From: Dasyornis broadbenti
Taxonomy: Eukaryota; Chordata; Aves; Passeriformes; Dasyornithidae
Direction of reading: 5' to 3'
DNA length: 64,000 bases
Assembly (NCBI GenBank): GCA_013397935.1
Contig: VZRN01004250.1
Coordinates: 324,569-388,568 of the forward strand
Below, one piece after another: positions 46,201-59,576 of the stretch. The notes below the pieces were generated by a model. That model worked only from the letters and a program-made list of their open reading frames with translations, was not told the origin of the DNA and did not search any database. Within the stretch, counting starts at the first letter, position 1; every line of letters begins with the position of its first letter. The position numbers and the translations under genes are program-made.

Positions 46201-48179
46201 TTGGTCTGATCACTCCTCCTCTGACGCCTCTGCCATTATTTCCCTTCTATTATTATCTTGATGTATCTGCTGCTTAGTTTCAAACCAGATCTGCTCCCAC
46301 CTTCCTATTGTTCATGGCTTGAAGGCTGTAATTTTTGGTGGCCCTGTAAAGGAGAGGAAAATGTGACCATTTTCCTCCCCTTTTTTTCTTTTCCCATCAG
46401 TTTCCCTGCTGATAACTCAAAAACGCTGATTGTTCTTTATTTCTGGGTGAAGATCGAGGAAGGCTCGGTCTGACAGACAGGAGCAGTGGGTGCTCTGGAG
46501 AAAATTGCTTCTTTGCAGAGCACTACGAAGGTCCTGTCCTCTTCCACGACTGTCCTGCCCTGTCTCAGCCGCACCAGCAAGCAAATCAGTGCAGATACTT
46601 TTCCATTCAGCTGCTGCTTAAAATGCGAGAGAGGCTGTGTGGTTCGGGAAAACAGGAATTTTCAGTGCCCTGTGCAGCTCCTGTGCTTGCTTTCCTTGGA
46701 GAAGAACATGCAGGGCTCCTGAGTGTCCTTCAGGGCTGCTCCTGTCCCACAGACCACCTTGGGGTCCCCTCCAGGGCACGAGCCCAGAGCTGTTTGTCTC
46801 TTGTGTGCTGCTGCCTTGGCTCCTCCCGTGACGTGTTCATCCCCACACCACCCCTCTGGGGAGCCTGTGGCTCACAGTGATCCTTATCAGCTTGTGATAA
46901 CTGTTGTAAAAGTTTCTATAAATAGAAATTTGCTCCTGCCCAAATCTTCTCGCTAGCTCAGCTGTTTTATTTTTAACAGAAAAGCATGTTGATGCTAAGC
47001 AGAAATAATTTTATTTTTTTTTTTTAAATCCCTCTATTAAACTTAAAAAGATGCTGTGTCTGAGTGAAAACGAAAGGTGCCCCTCAGATATTTTTAAAGC
47101 TTCCAAAAATAGTCCCAAGTCTGTGACAAAGCTTATTGAGCAGCAATAGCTGTGGCCAGCAATTCTTCCATGGGAAGGATCATGTCTCCTCATGCTCCTG
47201 GCTGAGATCTGCCAGAAGGGAGACGCTTGAACAAAGACCTCCAAAAGGAATTGACTGAGGGCTGCTCTTTAAAAGGCTTGACAGCAGCACTGCCCAAATG
47301 GTTTTGCTGGTGATCTCATGTGTGTTTTCCCTTCTGGGCTTGACAGCTGCCCCGAGACTGAGAACTCCTTTCTGCAGTTGAGTTTCTGCAGGGGCCCCGC
47401 TGTGAGAGCGGCCGCTGTGCAGGGATGGGGCAGTGAGGAGAGGCAGGGAGCTCCCTGGCTGGGCTCTTCCAGAACAGACAGAGGAGGATTTTTAACTTTG
47501 CCTTCTATGCATAACTGATACCGAACTTGGAAAATTTAGAAAAATTTAGTTATTGTTTCTGCTGCTACACCCCTGCAGCCCCGGGGTCAAAGCACAACCA
47601 TACCTGCCATGGATTCAGTCTCCAGCACAAAGGAGGAGAAGAAAACTGGAGGGGGAGAGATGCAGAAGGGAGTGGGGCTCTCCAAGGAGATGTATTTTAC
47701 GAGGTTTCCAATGCTTTCCCCCCCCCATAGTGCGAGTTGTGTCTCCTCACTCGTGGCAAATGCCAAGTCAAGTGTCCATGCATTCGTGCCCAGTGAGAGG
47801 GGAAAGTCTGTTGAGAACTTCTGAAAATTATAAAAGATAACCTGGTTATTACTAAAATTGCAAAACAGTCAATTGCTGACTGCTGAACAGCTTATATGGA
47901 GAAGAAAAGAGCATTATAAAACAGAAGGAGGTTGTCTGTTGTTCGCATTTAGAAAAAAACATGAGCTTGTTTGAGTCCCAGAGTGCCTCATCAGCCATGC
48001 TAAGCCAGCCTGCATTGGTGTGGGAGTTCAGAGCCTATCACAGATGAATTTCTGCCCCACTGAAAACAGGCTTTTCAGAGGGATGTAGCCAGTTTTGCTC
48101 TCCCATGTGGCAGAGCACGAGGGGTTGGTTTCTCTTGGACTTTTTCAAGTTCTAGCGGAAAAGGATTGGGCGGTAGATT
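46201..48179. other. Non-coding single-copy DNA
   Basis: No gene or transposon recognised. A T-run lies at 47015-47026 and a C-run at 47719-47727. Confidence 0.5.
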
Positions 48180-48292
48180 AAGATTCGAGGTTCAGTTCTC
48201 ACTCTCCTGTAAATACCCTGCATCCCCTCAAGAAAATTGATTTATTGCTTTCAGCCTTGATTCCTCACCTGTTAAATTGATAAGAATACTTT
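48180..48292 (+). mobile_element. MIR-like SINE remnant
   Basis: The order 'gattcgaggttcagttctc', 'ctcaagaaaattgattta' and 'gattcctcacctgttaaa' followed by 'ttgataagaatact' parallels the MIR consensus (gggttcgaatcccagctct, gggcaagtcactta, tttcctcatctgtaaaatg, gggataataatac). Identity is low, and the call depends on co-linearity. Confidence 0.5.
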
Positions 48293-51200
48293 CTTTGTGC
48301 CCAGTTTATTTTTATAGGCACCTCTTTCACCATGGACACTCTTCTCATCTGTTTGTTCCCCGGCACTCTGGAGAGCAGTTTACACTGCAGCAATCCTGAT
48401 AACTACCATTGAAATAAAACTACCAGAGACAGGCCTAACCTGCCTGAAATGCTGATGCTTCAGCTAGAATTTGAATGTAAAGCTCACCAGGGTTTGGTGG
48501 CTGTCCTCTGCCCGGAGCTGTCAGCAAGCACCAGCGGCTGTCAGGATGAATGATGGATTAACAAACGTGTAATGATTTAGTCCCTCTCCAGGAACAAGCA
48601 ATGCTGCCAGAGTGACACGCATTCCAGATATGCAGAGGAGAGGGATGTGTGGCGTTGTCTCACTCAATAACACAGGAGCTGGCGAGTGGAGAGAGCAATG
48701 TTTTTCACCCATTCCAGTGTGAATACGTCTGTGAACCCCAGAAAACACAGACTGGAGACACGAGGTTCCAATTTGTTTTGTTTTGTTTTAGTCTAAGGGT
48801 ATGATTTGACAGCAGAACACAAAACCTCCAAGCTGAAAGGCTTCATGCTCTGTTTTTTTTCTATTTTTCTTTTTTTTTTTTCAGATGATGTTAGTGAGGG
48901 ACCAGCTGGGCTCTCTGGACTCCACAAGGTACCTTTGTTTATGGATGAAGCCATGCAGATGGGGATCAAAGGTTGTGCAGAGCTGCTGTAGAGCGCGCTG
49001 GGGCTCGCAGAGGTCGGGCACCAGAGATTAATTTCTTGGCTGCTTAGAGCCAAGGTTTAATAGCAGCCTGAGCGAGGACAGTGATTGAGTTTACTGCGAG
49101 CAGAACCCATAGCTCAGGTCAAGCAAAAGGAAGGAGCTCAGGGGCTCTGTGTTTTGGTTGCACGATGAAGTCTAATGGCTTAACAACATGTGGCCTCAGC
49201 AAGAGGGATGGCAATGAGCGCCACTCCTGAGCTGGGGCAGGGGCAGGGGCTGCACCCCCGGAACATCGCCCCCAACACAGCCCCGGGGCTGGGCAGGGCT
49301 AATGCTCACAGCCAGGCAAAGCAAACACACAAAGGGAGCCTTGTTAATTCTGCAAATGAGGAAGATAAAAATAAACAAAACAGGGAAAGCATCCGTGTTC
49401 TTTAAATAGGGAAAACAGTGTTGGAGGTGCAGTGGGAGGTATTTTATTGTTCGTTTTAGTTTTTTAATTGCATACTTCAACAGAGCGGTGTAGATATCAA
49501 ATTGCCCAGGGCCAGGTGACTGCTTTTGTCAAGAACTGGTTTTGAAGCTGAAATTAAACTATACTCTGGCTTCAACTCCTCTGACTTTTTGATGCTACTA
49601 TTCCATTACACTGCATATTCTAATTTTTCAGTTTTCTGTTCTTTGTTTTCAGTTTTTTGTAGTTTTTTTTTTTTACACTTGTCGCCTTTATTACATTTAA
49701 TTATATCTGACTACACTGTTATTTTCTGCTCCCTGCTTTCAAAATCTTCTCCAATTTTTTCTTTTTTTGGGGGGGGGGTGGGGGGGGGGAGGGAGGGGCA
49801 TTGGTTTTTTTGTTTTTTTTTTAAGAGCATGAATTAGAAAAATCTGGCCAGGAGAATCTGCTTTGAGCATTTGAATGAGGTCGCATGTTGTTACAGGTCA
49901 CACGTTCAGGTAAAGAATTCTGCAGTAATTTCAGGCTATTGTCACTTCGGTGGGGGCAGCCTGGCTGTGAGCGGGATGGACTCAGTGCAGGTGGGAGCTG
50001 CCAGCTTGGTGCTGTGGACCTCTGTCCAAAATCCGTAGGTAGCCAATTTGTTTTAGCAGATTTTACCACTTTATTTTTTTTTTCCCTGCTGCAGGCCTTG
50101 TTCCTCCTCCTCTGGAGCATCCTGGAGTAGTGGCTCTCAGAACAGGACAGCAGAGTCAATGGGCCAGCGCTGTGCAAGCTCTGATTTTGCTGGTTTTCAA
50201 CATGACCTGTCATATTTAACATCTTTTTCTTTTCTTCTGTGCCCCTAGAACCCGTGTGTTTCAGCTGGTTGTCTCTAACAGAAGTTCCAATGTGCTGTGT
50301 CCTCAAATCTGTGTGAAACACCCAAACTGACAGGGACTCAAGAAAAACCGTCACAAACAGGCACACAACTTCTCCGGCTTTGCTGGCTCTGGAATCTGTG
50401 GTAAGTTACTCTTCCTTGGATTTTTCACTTTCTGTTAATTTTTTTAGGCATTACCGAATTATTTATGCTCTTTCCTCTGCATTTTTTCTCTTTTTTTTTT
50501 TTTTATCCTATGGGTGAAAGGTTCACAATGGCAATGAAATAATCTCCACTCCAGAAGCTGACAGTCCCTGACCTGACCCACTCAAAGACAACCACAGCCT
50601 GTTCCCCTTTGCTGCTGTTTAAACACTTCATCCCTCTGTAGGAATAGGCAGATATGGTGGTATTTAGAAAGTCTTATCAAAGGGAATCCAGTACATCCAT
50701 AATTTTCCCAACATGAACGAAAAGAACAGCTCTGCTGCGGGAAGGCTGAGCCCTGATGTGAACAGACCTGAATTTACTGAAAGATAGAAATAAGCAACTT
50801 TCTGATTTTGCTGCTCTCCTGCCCCTTCTCAAACCCAAGTCAGCCCACTTTCACCAGCCTTTCAGTCCCACCTCTCTTCTGTTTGATCTGAAACGTGTAG
50901 AACAGGGGAATCAAAGCGGGAAAGTGCAATATGTGGTAGAAACAATTCTTTCAAAAAGCCACGGCTTGCTCTCATTGCCCTGCATTCTCCCTCTGCCCCA
51001 CTTTCACGAGCAGGACTCAAAGTTTTGGATTTAGCCCCTCTGTCGAAGTTTCTGGCCAGATGAGCAGATGCATGAAGGTGCTTTCCTGCACATTCCCCTC
51101 TAATTGCTCCAAGTGCCGTGGCCATCAAGCAGAAATCCAGTCGGTATAAACTCTGCAGCTTGTGGACAACTTTTCTTGCCAACCATGCATTACGAAGGGC

Positions 51201-51536
51201 TAATTGTAAAAGTGGTGCACCTGCTGGCTCCCTTGGTGGCTGGAGCCAACGGGAGGAAAAAAAAAAAAGTAATTTATTAATGATCGAGTCACAAATAGTA
51301 ATGAAAACAATAGGAGCATCTGAAGGAAGCGCTGCCGGGGGCAGAGGTGCAGGTGCTCTGTGCCCTGAACAGGCTTGTCGGCATTTTTATAAAGCTACTT
51401 TACAGCCCTTATCAATTTCCTACTGCTTTCTGTGTACCCCCTGCCCCTTTGCAAATGTTTTGCCTGCACAACAGGCTCAGCATTTCTTGTTGTAGGTGAT
51501 AAAATAGCTGTCACCCTGTGGAGGGAGGAAAGAGGC
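48293..51536. other. Non-coding DNA with T-rich and G-run segments
   Basis: No gene recognised. T-rich low-complexity DNA spans about 49620-49830, including the G-run at 49769-49798. A 44-base segment 48885-48928 lies between a strong polypyrimidine-CAG and a GTACCT, but its exon status is unsupported. T-runs at 50072-50083 and 50490-50504 are also present. Confidence 0.5.
49769..49798 (+). repeat. G-run with quadruplex potential
   Basis: Four G blocks of 10, 10, 3 and 4, separated by single T, A and A bases, follow a T-run. This satisfies the standard pattern for an intramolecular G-quadruplex with very short loops. Such runs are also prone to sequencing length error. Confidence 0.85.
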
Positions 51537-51587
<51 letters not shown>

Positions 51588-51616
51588 AAAAGGACCTAGA
51601 ACAAAAAGTTGNAAAA

Positions 51617-51648
<32 letters not shown>

Positions 51649-51660
51649 AGAAAAGAAAAA
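51537..51660. repeat. Poly-A blocks flanking an ambiguous base
   Basis: Two long A-rich stretches with sparse G are separated by a short unique segment that ends in the only ambiguous base of the window (51612). The Lys-rich and Phe-rich open frames across it are artefacts. The composition and the N suggest an uncertain assembly junction. Confidence 0.9.
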
Positions 51661-54600
51661 AGTTAGGTCCAAAGAAACAAAGCAGAGGAACGCATTTCCC
51701 AGCAAACAAACGAGGGGCTAATGGAGCCGCTGAGTTGGCGAGATGATGGGAACTTAGCTGAGGAATGCTAAAAGATTTGGGGTGACAAATGCTGGAGGGC
51801 GAGAGGGACTCGCTCCTTAAACCGAGGCGCTGCTGTGCGCGGAGCCTTGCATTTCACAGGTGACGGGCACACGCCTCAGCCAGCACTGCCCGCAGGACTT
51901 TCGGCTCTGATACGTTTCTCTGAAAATCTCGGCCATCACTTAAATAACCACTCTGCAGTGGCGATCTCAAGGCTATTTTTAAGTAGGCAGAGCAGTTTCT
52001 GGTTTTTGGGGAAGCTACTTGCACCTTTGAGAACTGAAGTAGTTACAAGACGTGGTCAGCTTGTCTCTCAAAATGCAGTGGCTCTTGCAATACTGGGATA
52101 ATCCAACGGACGGACATAAATGAATGTAAAATCGTCGAGAGAAGAGTATGAAGAGCTAAGGAACCGACTTCCTTGCAGCCGTCTTTCACCACAGCAGTGC
52201 AGTGCCCCTGAAAGGTGCCAGCTGATCACCAGCTGCAGAAGGACCAAAAAGTTCATTTAAGTGACGTCAGGCTCTCGCCATGCCCAGCAGCAGGGTCAGA
52301 GATAACACCCTGTGTGTAACCCCCGTGTTTGCCTTCGCTCTGCTAGGGCCGGCTTTAGCCTGTTCCTGGCACAAAGCACCATCACAGACCCCTGGTGAGC
52401 TCTTCGTGGGGCCTGCCTGCAGAAACGCAGGGCTGCATCTGCTAACACCGCAGCTTAATTCAGCCTGCAGGGAAGGAAAGCTGGGCAAAGTGGAAGATTT
52501 TTGCACTGTCATGCTTAAAGTGCTCATACATGGACTTTACTGTGGCTTAGGTGGGAGCTGGAAACTTTTTTGGCTGTGGGAACTTGCTTGTGTGTCTGAG
52601 TCCATAAGCTGACTGAAGCCTGTATGCGTCAAAATTAGAATTTCTCAAAATGTTGCAGGTGTAGCTGTCTCAGCAGAAAGGAGTCAAACTTAGAGGTCAG
52701 CCCGGGCCCAAATCTGTTTCTGTCCCACGTCCTGCATTTACTATGACAAGGTTTATTAATGCTGTGGACAAACTGCAGCCATCCCAAAGCAGCTGCAACC
52801 ACCTCGCAATGAACCTCATGGGTCAACTCTTCCTAAATTTTCACTGCCTATCCTGCATTCGAGGGAGAAATCCTGCATCCCTTCTTCCCACCTCACCCTT
52901 CCAAACCCTCACACAAATGCCAGCAGTTTACAAAACAGATTAAAGCCCAAAGCTCTTTGCCTTAGGGGACAAAGCTTCACCTTTTAAAGTTTTCTTTTTC
53001 TCACAAACTAGGAATCTTTCCTGAAAAGACAGCTGAAACCTGTGCGGAGGAGCATGAATTCAGGTGTGTGTTTTAACACCCATGCCTAATCCTGTGAAAC
53101 CAGTGCTAATTCCTGCCTGGTGATGTAAGGGGCACCTGCATGGTGTGGCAGTGTTAACCCAGCCAGGATGGCTTGTACATGATCCATGAGGAAAGGTGAA
53201 GGCAAGGCTCGTATATCCCCACCCCTATGGATCTCTAATAACTTACAGTCACCATTTGCTGCCTGCAAAATCAACCTCTTGTCTCCCCCAGCCTGGAGAT
53301 TGGGTGCACAGCGTAGGATTTTAACTTCTCTATTGAAAAATGTCCCTGCAACGCTGTCCATCAAAACTCCTGCTGCTTTCTGGAGAGCATTATTAATAAA
53401 CTTCTCCACGGCAGAAAAAGGACCCTTTCAGAGCTCAGATAAGGTATTTTCCCTGTTAACCAGCTGGGCCGTTTGGCTGTGGACAAATGCACTGATGAAT
53501 GATGGGTCAAGGATGGAGCAGGCTGATTTCTCTCCAAGCTTGACCTTGTCTCTGCTCTGACACCTGAAATGACAGATGCATTAAGAAGTTATTTATGCAG
53601 GGGAGCTGCAGAGCATCGCACGCTTTGCAAGGCAGCTCCTACTTTTATAGGGACGTGAGGATGGAGCTGAGCTGCCTGAGCCATCCCCTCTGTGTCCGCT
53701 GCTACAAGAGCAGGAAAGAAAGCAGCAATCCTGGGTGTCTGGCAGGGATACCCTGAGAACTGGAAGGTGAAAACAGGAGCAGGGTCCCTGCGTTTGCTCC
53801 CGAGCAAATCATCTGCATTTCTGCAAATCCCCCGCCCGTGGAACAGCACTGACCGACTGTGAAAATGCACCTGAAGCTTTCCGGGTTGTTGAAGGCCCAA
53901 TGTTCCGGATAAAATGCAGCACTGAGGATTAAAAAACTTCTGCTGTTCAGCTGCTTCTGGCCTCAGTGCACTTGGGAGAATTTCTTTTTTTGTGCCTTAG
54001 GGATTCTTCGTGGCTCGTGGCGCCATGGCCAACTGCACTCTCCCCTGTAGCTGAAGTTAAGGGAGTAATTTTGCTTTTTTCCTTCTGATTGTGGGACACA
54101 TGGGTGGAGGGGTAGCCGAGCTGCTTCCCATGAGCAGACACATCTCCTTTTTGGGAAAGCAATTCTTGCTGAGAGGTGAAAGAACTCAGTTTAAATCTAT
54201 AGAAAAATGTATGTATAACACGTATAACCAACCCATTCTCTGCCTAAGCTTTTGCTGCAAACTGTACTTTAAAAATTAGACTTTTATTTAGAAAAATGAC
54301 CTTGTCTATAAACAAAGCTGCTGGGCATGTTATATTTTCCTGACAGGAGCTATGGTATGGATTAATTTGTGGAGCAAAGTTCAGGAAAGATGTCATGGGC
54401 TGTGATTCTGCATCCTTTGGAGCACTGGTAGAGCTTAGAGGAGGGAGCAGCATGGGAAACCCAAACAGCTGCTCCTGAGAAACTTGGCAAATTTGTTGAC
54501 CTCAACAGAGTTACCAGCAATTGATACCAGCTCTGAGTTTTCAAAATGAGATTTCAAAATATAGCAGAAGTTTTGAAAAGATATTGGTGGAACAACAAAT

Positions 54601-57600
54601 TGGAAAATAAAGTGAGAAAGAAAAATGAACCCTCCTTTCTTTTTAATATCCCCTCCTCCCCCAAGTAAAACCCTTTGAAACAACACCAGCAGAACTTTTT
54701 GGATATATAAAGTCCATTTTATGGCATTGATTGCAAGTGCAGTTGTTAATTTGAGAGATACAGGAAATTCCAGCCAAGGCTAGGAGGGCTTGACTACACC
54801 ACTTCACGATGTAGCTGTGACTCCTTGTGCCTTCAGAGTGGTTTGGAGCAGGTTGCAAATAGCTGAATTTCAAACCTGAAATACCCAGCTAGGAGGGGAG
54901 CTGTCCCAGACTCTCCTCTTTCTCCTGCTGCAATTCGAGTGTGCTGAGCAACAGAAAAATTGCTCAGAACCAGCAACATCAGCATTTCTTGACTTAACAC
55001 GAGGTGGGGAGGGCTCTCCTGCAGCTCAGCAAGAATATGGAGATGACCTGTTCCCATTTTGCTTCTGTTTAAAGATTTGATCTTCACAGTTTGGGGTGCA
55101 CAGCAGACCTGGGCTACAGCTCCCAGCACAGAAGGAGCCAGGGCAGGGGAGGCTGAAGCTCTGTTTCCCACAATGGCCTGTTTCAAACATTACAAGCAAC
55201 CTCTCTTCCATCACGAGTCCTGGTTCAAAACCACCGCCCTGGGGCATAAAAATCAACTCCTAACAACTTCCAGTGGGGCCACTATTCCATCAGCGTTCCC
55301 ATCAAATGTTGACTCCATGATTAATATTCACCCTCTTTCTTCGTTAATCATCAGTCTTCATTCGTTTCTCTGCCCCTTCCCGCTGACAGGGCTGGTGTGT
55401 GTGGAGCAGCTGCTGGGGAAAACAGAGAGAGCTGAACTGCTGTACACGAGCTGCAGAGGGAAAAAGGCACCTCAGTGCGGAGTGTCAGCTCAAAATGAAC
55501 CCCAAAGATGCAATTTTCCCCTTAGTTTTACAAGAAAGGGGTTAAATTTTCTTTTTATGAGATAGGACCTCACAACAACCCCCACTGTGCTGTTTTCTGT
55601 TGAATGCCATGGAATCCCGTAATTTAGAGCAGGAATGAAAGTCACTCAGAACAAACTGTCAGAATTTCAACCTGTGCATGATCCTAAAATAGAGTTTTGC
55701 AATTAACTCTTGCACCGTAAATTTAGAACGTAAAGTCCACTCCCAGCTTTGCCCCAGACTTCCTGAATGACATTGCAGATGAGGCTGGACCTCTTCCCCA
55801 CGGAACAGGGAGCAGTTGTCGCTTTTCCCCTTGTTCTGTCTCTCTGGGCAGTTGGAATTGTCCATCCTGCAGAGAAAAGGCTCCCTGTGTATAAACATCT
55901 GAGCTCAGAGAGCCCAGGAGTAGAGATGCACTCCTAAACCAAATACTGCATATTAATCTACTGTCTCAAAAGCATTATGGCACTTTCTGCGGTTGTTCTC
56001 CACTCTGGGAACTTCATCCAGAGGTCTGGAGGCTGCCTTCCCCGGACTTAGGCTTCCCTTGATATGCTTTGGAATGTGCTCAGTTTGTTTGGTATCAATG
56101 GTGAATAAGCTGCCTTACCATTGTGATCATGGTAATTTAGGCAATAAAGGAGCCTCAAAAAGAGAAATATTTGAGTTATAAAATCTAAAGCTTGGTTCAG
56201 TCTTCTCAGACACATCAGTAATTCTGTTCAAATGCACGTTCAGGTCAACAAATTAGACATTAATTGAGTCAGCACAGTCAAAATTCACAGGATGGTCCTG
56301 CTGGTGAGAGGAAGATTTGTGTGTTGTGTGGTTTTTTTTCGCCGTGAGGTGATGGTCCATGTGTGAACAGCTCCTCAGAGAAGGTCTGCAGGATGCACAA
56401 CTGATGGCCATCACACATCAGCAAATCTAATGCAACTTTTCCGGGGAAAAAGGAAAAATCCACGCTGCTGGTTGTTGTTTCTTGGAGACAAAAATATTGC
56501 CTCGAGTGCAGGGCTTGCACTTGTTTGCTTGCTTTCTGCTAACTTTTTAAAGATAAATCTTTGTCACTAAAGATGAATGTAACGAGAAATAAAAACTTGC
56601 ACAATGTAAACCGCAGCTTTCGATTTTACACAGATAAAGAAATGATTGAGCACGGTAAGGGCCTGGCACCATTTGTGAAAGGCAAGGAAGCAAGAAAGGC
56701 CACTAAAGAGGTGGCAAAATGACTGAAGCTTGTAGTGCCTGCTGGAACTTCTGCTGCTTCAGTCAAATTGAAACCAACTTTGCTGCAGAAATAATTAAAA
56801 AATGCAGGTTCTAATAAGTTTTGGATTTGAAACATTTTAAATTAGAATTCTTTTTAAGTTGCTGTAAAAATGTTTGTGTTTTCATAAGTCAGAATTGTGC
56901 TGGACATCCATTAGTAATTTTTCTCCTGCTCTTCTAGGGAGAATTCTATAAAACCGCAGAATCCACTACTGTAAATACTTAAAAGCTTTCTCTCTTCATG
57001 TTCCCAGTATTTTCCCCTACTACTTACATAATGTGATGCAGGTATTACTTCACTTTTCTCCTTCCCTTTATTTTCCAATTTGTTGTTTCACCAATATCTT
57101 TTCAAAACTTCCACTATATTTTCAAACCTCATTTGCCATTAAGAGAAATGGAGCATTAAAAAAAAAAAAAACCTGAAAAATTTCTGTGTGGGGAAAAAAG
57201 AAGCAATAGCCTGGGTGCTGCTACAGCCTTCAATTCATGGCATCTGATGAAGTGAGAGAAAAGATACAAACCACATTCAGCATTCATAAAACGGATTTAT
57301 AATTGGTGGCAGATAATTTACATTATTAATTGAAGGCATTGCACAGGGAGAATTTTAAATTTGGATGTTTTGTTTATGAAAATAGGGGAGTTGTGTCTTT
57401 CAGAGCTTTTATTCCCCTTGTTAACAAATTCCAGCTTAAATATCAGTATCAGAAGTTTTTTTTCTCAATGAAAAGCCTTTGCTTTTCCTTCAGTTTTGTG
57501 TCTCAACACTTCTTTTTTGCAATCCAAGGCAACATATCTGACATCAGAGAGAGACTGGCTTTTATTTACTGATTCAGGAGATGGAGTGCAAGGATGTTCC

Positions 57601-58064
57601 TGTTGTTGTAATAACATGCACAGACTGATTACACGGCAGCTCGGTGCCTAATTTATGTCCTCCTTTCCTCCTGAATTAGTGTGAACAACTGCAGCAGCCT
57701 GCTCGGAATGTGCCAGCGACTCCGAGGAACTGTTCTCATTTTTTACACAAACTTGGACCCGTGTCTTGGGGGTGTTTTCCAAAATGTGCATTGCAAAGGG
57801 GGTGGAGGTTTAATAACTCCAGTGCTGACCAGCAAACGTTTGTGTAAGTGATAAGCAAGGTTTGTCCCATTGTTTTAGGAGGAGAAAAAAATCACCACGA
57901 AAACTGGAAAAGCCAGCATCAGCATCCTCATTACTGAGTGTTACTTTTTGTTCCTTACATGATTCTTTTCTCTTCTTTACACACCAGCATTTGGCAACTT
58001 CCTGGGCATGAGCTTCTGAATTTGGATCCAGCTTTGCTCAGGGAAGATGTTCCGTCCCAGATGT
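51661..58064. other. Non-coding single-copy DNA
   Basis: No gene or transposon recognised. The 110-codon frame at 52280-52612 begins with a hydrophobic stretch but shows no family. A poly-A run lies at 57158-57172. The stretch at about 57530-57720 is AT-rich and repeat-free and could be regulatory, but nothing proves it. Confidence 0.5.
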
Positions 58065-58140
58065 CACCAACCTGCTGTAGGATCCTGACAAAACCCCTTT
58101 TCTTCCCCTCATGTTTGCCTCAGTTTCCCCACTTGGAGAA
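58065..58140 (+). mobile_element. MIR-like SINE remnant
   Basis: 'aacctgctgtaggatcctga', then 'gtttgcctcagtttcccc' and 'acttggagaac', align with the MIR core (gctgtgtgaccttgg ... gtgcctcagtttcctcatctg). The cctcagtttcc block is the strongest piece. The right part is lost. Confidence 0.45.
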
Positions 58141-59576
58141 CCCTCAGGGCTCCTCCTCTGCCATGCACAGTGATTAAGACATAAATCGCCAAAGAACTGA
58201 AGGTGTTGATACACCCTCATTTGAGTGATAATACACCTTCGAGCTAGAGGAAGAGCGCAGTGATATTTTACACCTCTTTGTCTTTCAGAGATATTTGTCA
58301 CATTTTTATATCCAGAAAGCCCTTGGAACAGCAGCAGGAATGTAACTCCACTTACTTGTGTGAGGGATCCAATAATACATAAAACAGCGCATTATCTCTT
58401 TCATTACTACAATGGTAGATCACATTTAATAATATTTTTTGGGTAGGAAATAATAGTGGGAGCCTAGAGGGAAATTTCCTTTGATTGCCCTCCTCTATTA
58501 CCCTGAAGATTGCTCACTGCAGCGTTAACAGTGAGAGCAGGAAAGGTCTCCAAAGCTCATTTTGCAGGCTCCCTCAATAAAGCAGCTGCTGCTAAATTGG
58601 AACAAACATCAGGCAGCATTGGCCATGCCATGGGAAGAGCTGGAGAGGGTGGTGAAACTGGGATACACCAGTGGCTGGGCCTGTTCACTGATCCTTTCTT
58701 GGAAGAGAACTGGAAGTGTAGCATTAAAATCCATTTGCTGCCATGGATGGTGGCAGGGCTGCTCTGCTGGCAGGGTTTGTGATCCCTGGGTGTTCCCAAG
58801 GATGTAAGGTACTGCCTACAGGGCTGCTGGGAAGGAAACCTGTTCAAGGGAATACAGATGATAAGGGAATTGGTGATGATTTTTGTTGGGTGTTTATTTT
58901 TTAAGCACCGGGCTGTTCCCCGCTGGACTTCTTAAGGAGGAAAACAAAATTATCCCGTAAATACTTCCCCATCACCAAGAACTGTGAATACAGAAAGCAG
59001 CACATCAATGCTCATCAGCAAGGGCAAGACCTTTCTGTCAATGTTCATTTGTGGAATCCTCCCTGGGGCTGTGAAAATCCCAGCTGTGCTCCCGCAGGAA
59101 GGGCTGCTGCCCGAGGTGGCTGGGCAGCTGGGCTGGGAAACCTGGATTAGTGTAAATAGAGCCAGCCCGTTCCTTCCTCCTTGCCAATCACACGATTTCA
59201 GAAACCCCAACTGCAGCTCGAGCGTCCTCGCAGCAGAGGTGGCCAGGCTGACACCTGGTGCTCTTTGGGTGCTCCTTTCCTCCATGTGGGGCAGCAGAAA
59301 GAGCGCTGTTCTCGCCGTGCAGATGTGCCCCACAGCTGTGCTCGCCGTGGCAGAACCAGGGAGGTTCTGAAGCCAAAGGGCAGCGAACCCAGCCCAGCCC
59401 AGCCCTGCAGCTGCAGGGCCTGAGCCGTTCACGTCCCCACAGCAGAGCAGGGACCTCTGTGCTGCTGCTCGATGGAACTGCCCCACCAAGGCAGCGTTGT
59501 AGCCTCCAGTAAACCCCACACAACCTGGAGCAAGCACAGCAACTCAGAGCCCCTGTGGGCAACTTGCGGCTCCCCC
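58141..59576. other. Non-coding single-copy DNA
   Basis: No gene recognised. Overlapping frames of 195-196 codons on the minus strand (58950-59537 and 59188-59778) run through GC-rich DNA, one of them into the LTR, and match no family. Confidence 0.5.

Noticed and set aside
48885..48928. 44-base segment between a long pyrimidine-CAG and GTACCT
   Set aside because: Too short, weak donor, and the pyrimidine run is part of a low-complexity T tract.
51511..51721. Lys-rich (plus) and Phe-rich (minus) frames
   Set aside because: Poly-A composition and an ambiguous base; not coding.
52280..52612. 110-codon frame with a hydrophobic, signal-like start
   Set aside because: Start context and downstream sequence show nothing supportive; hydrophobic starts arise often by chance.
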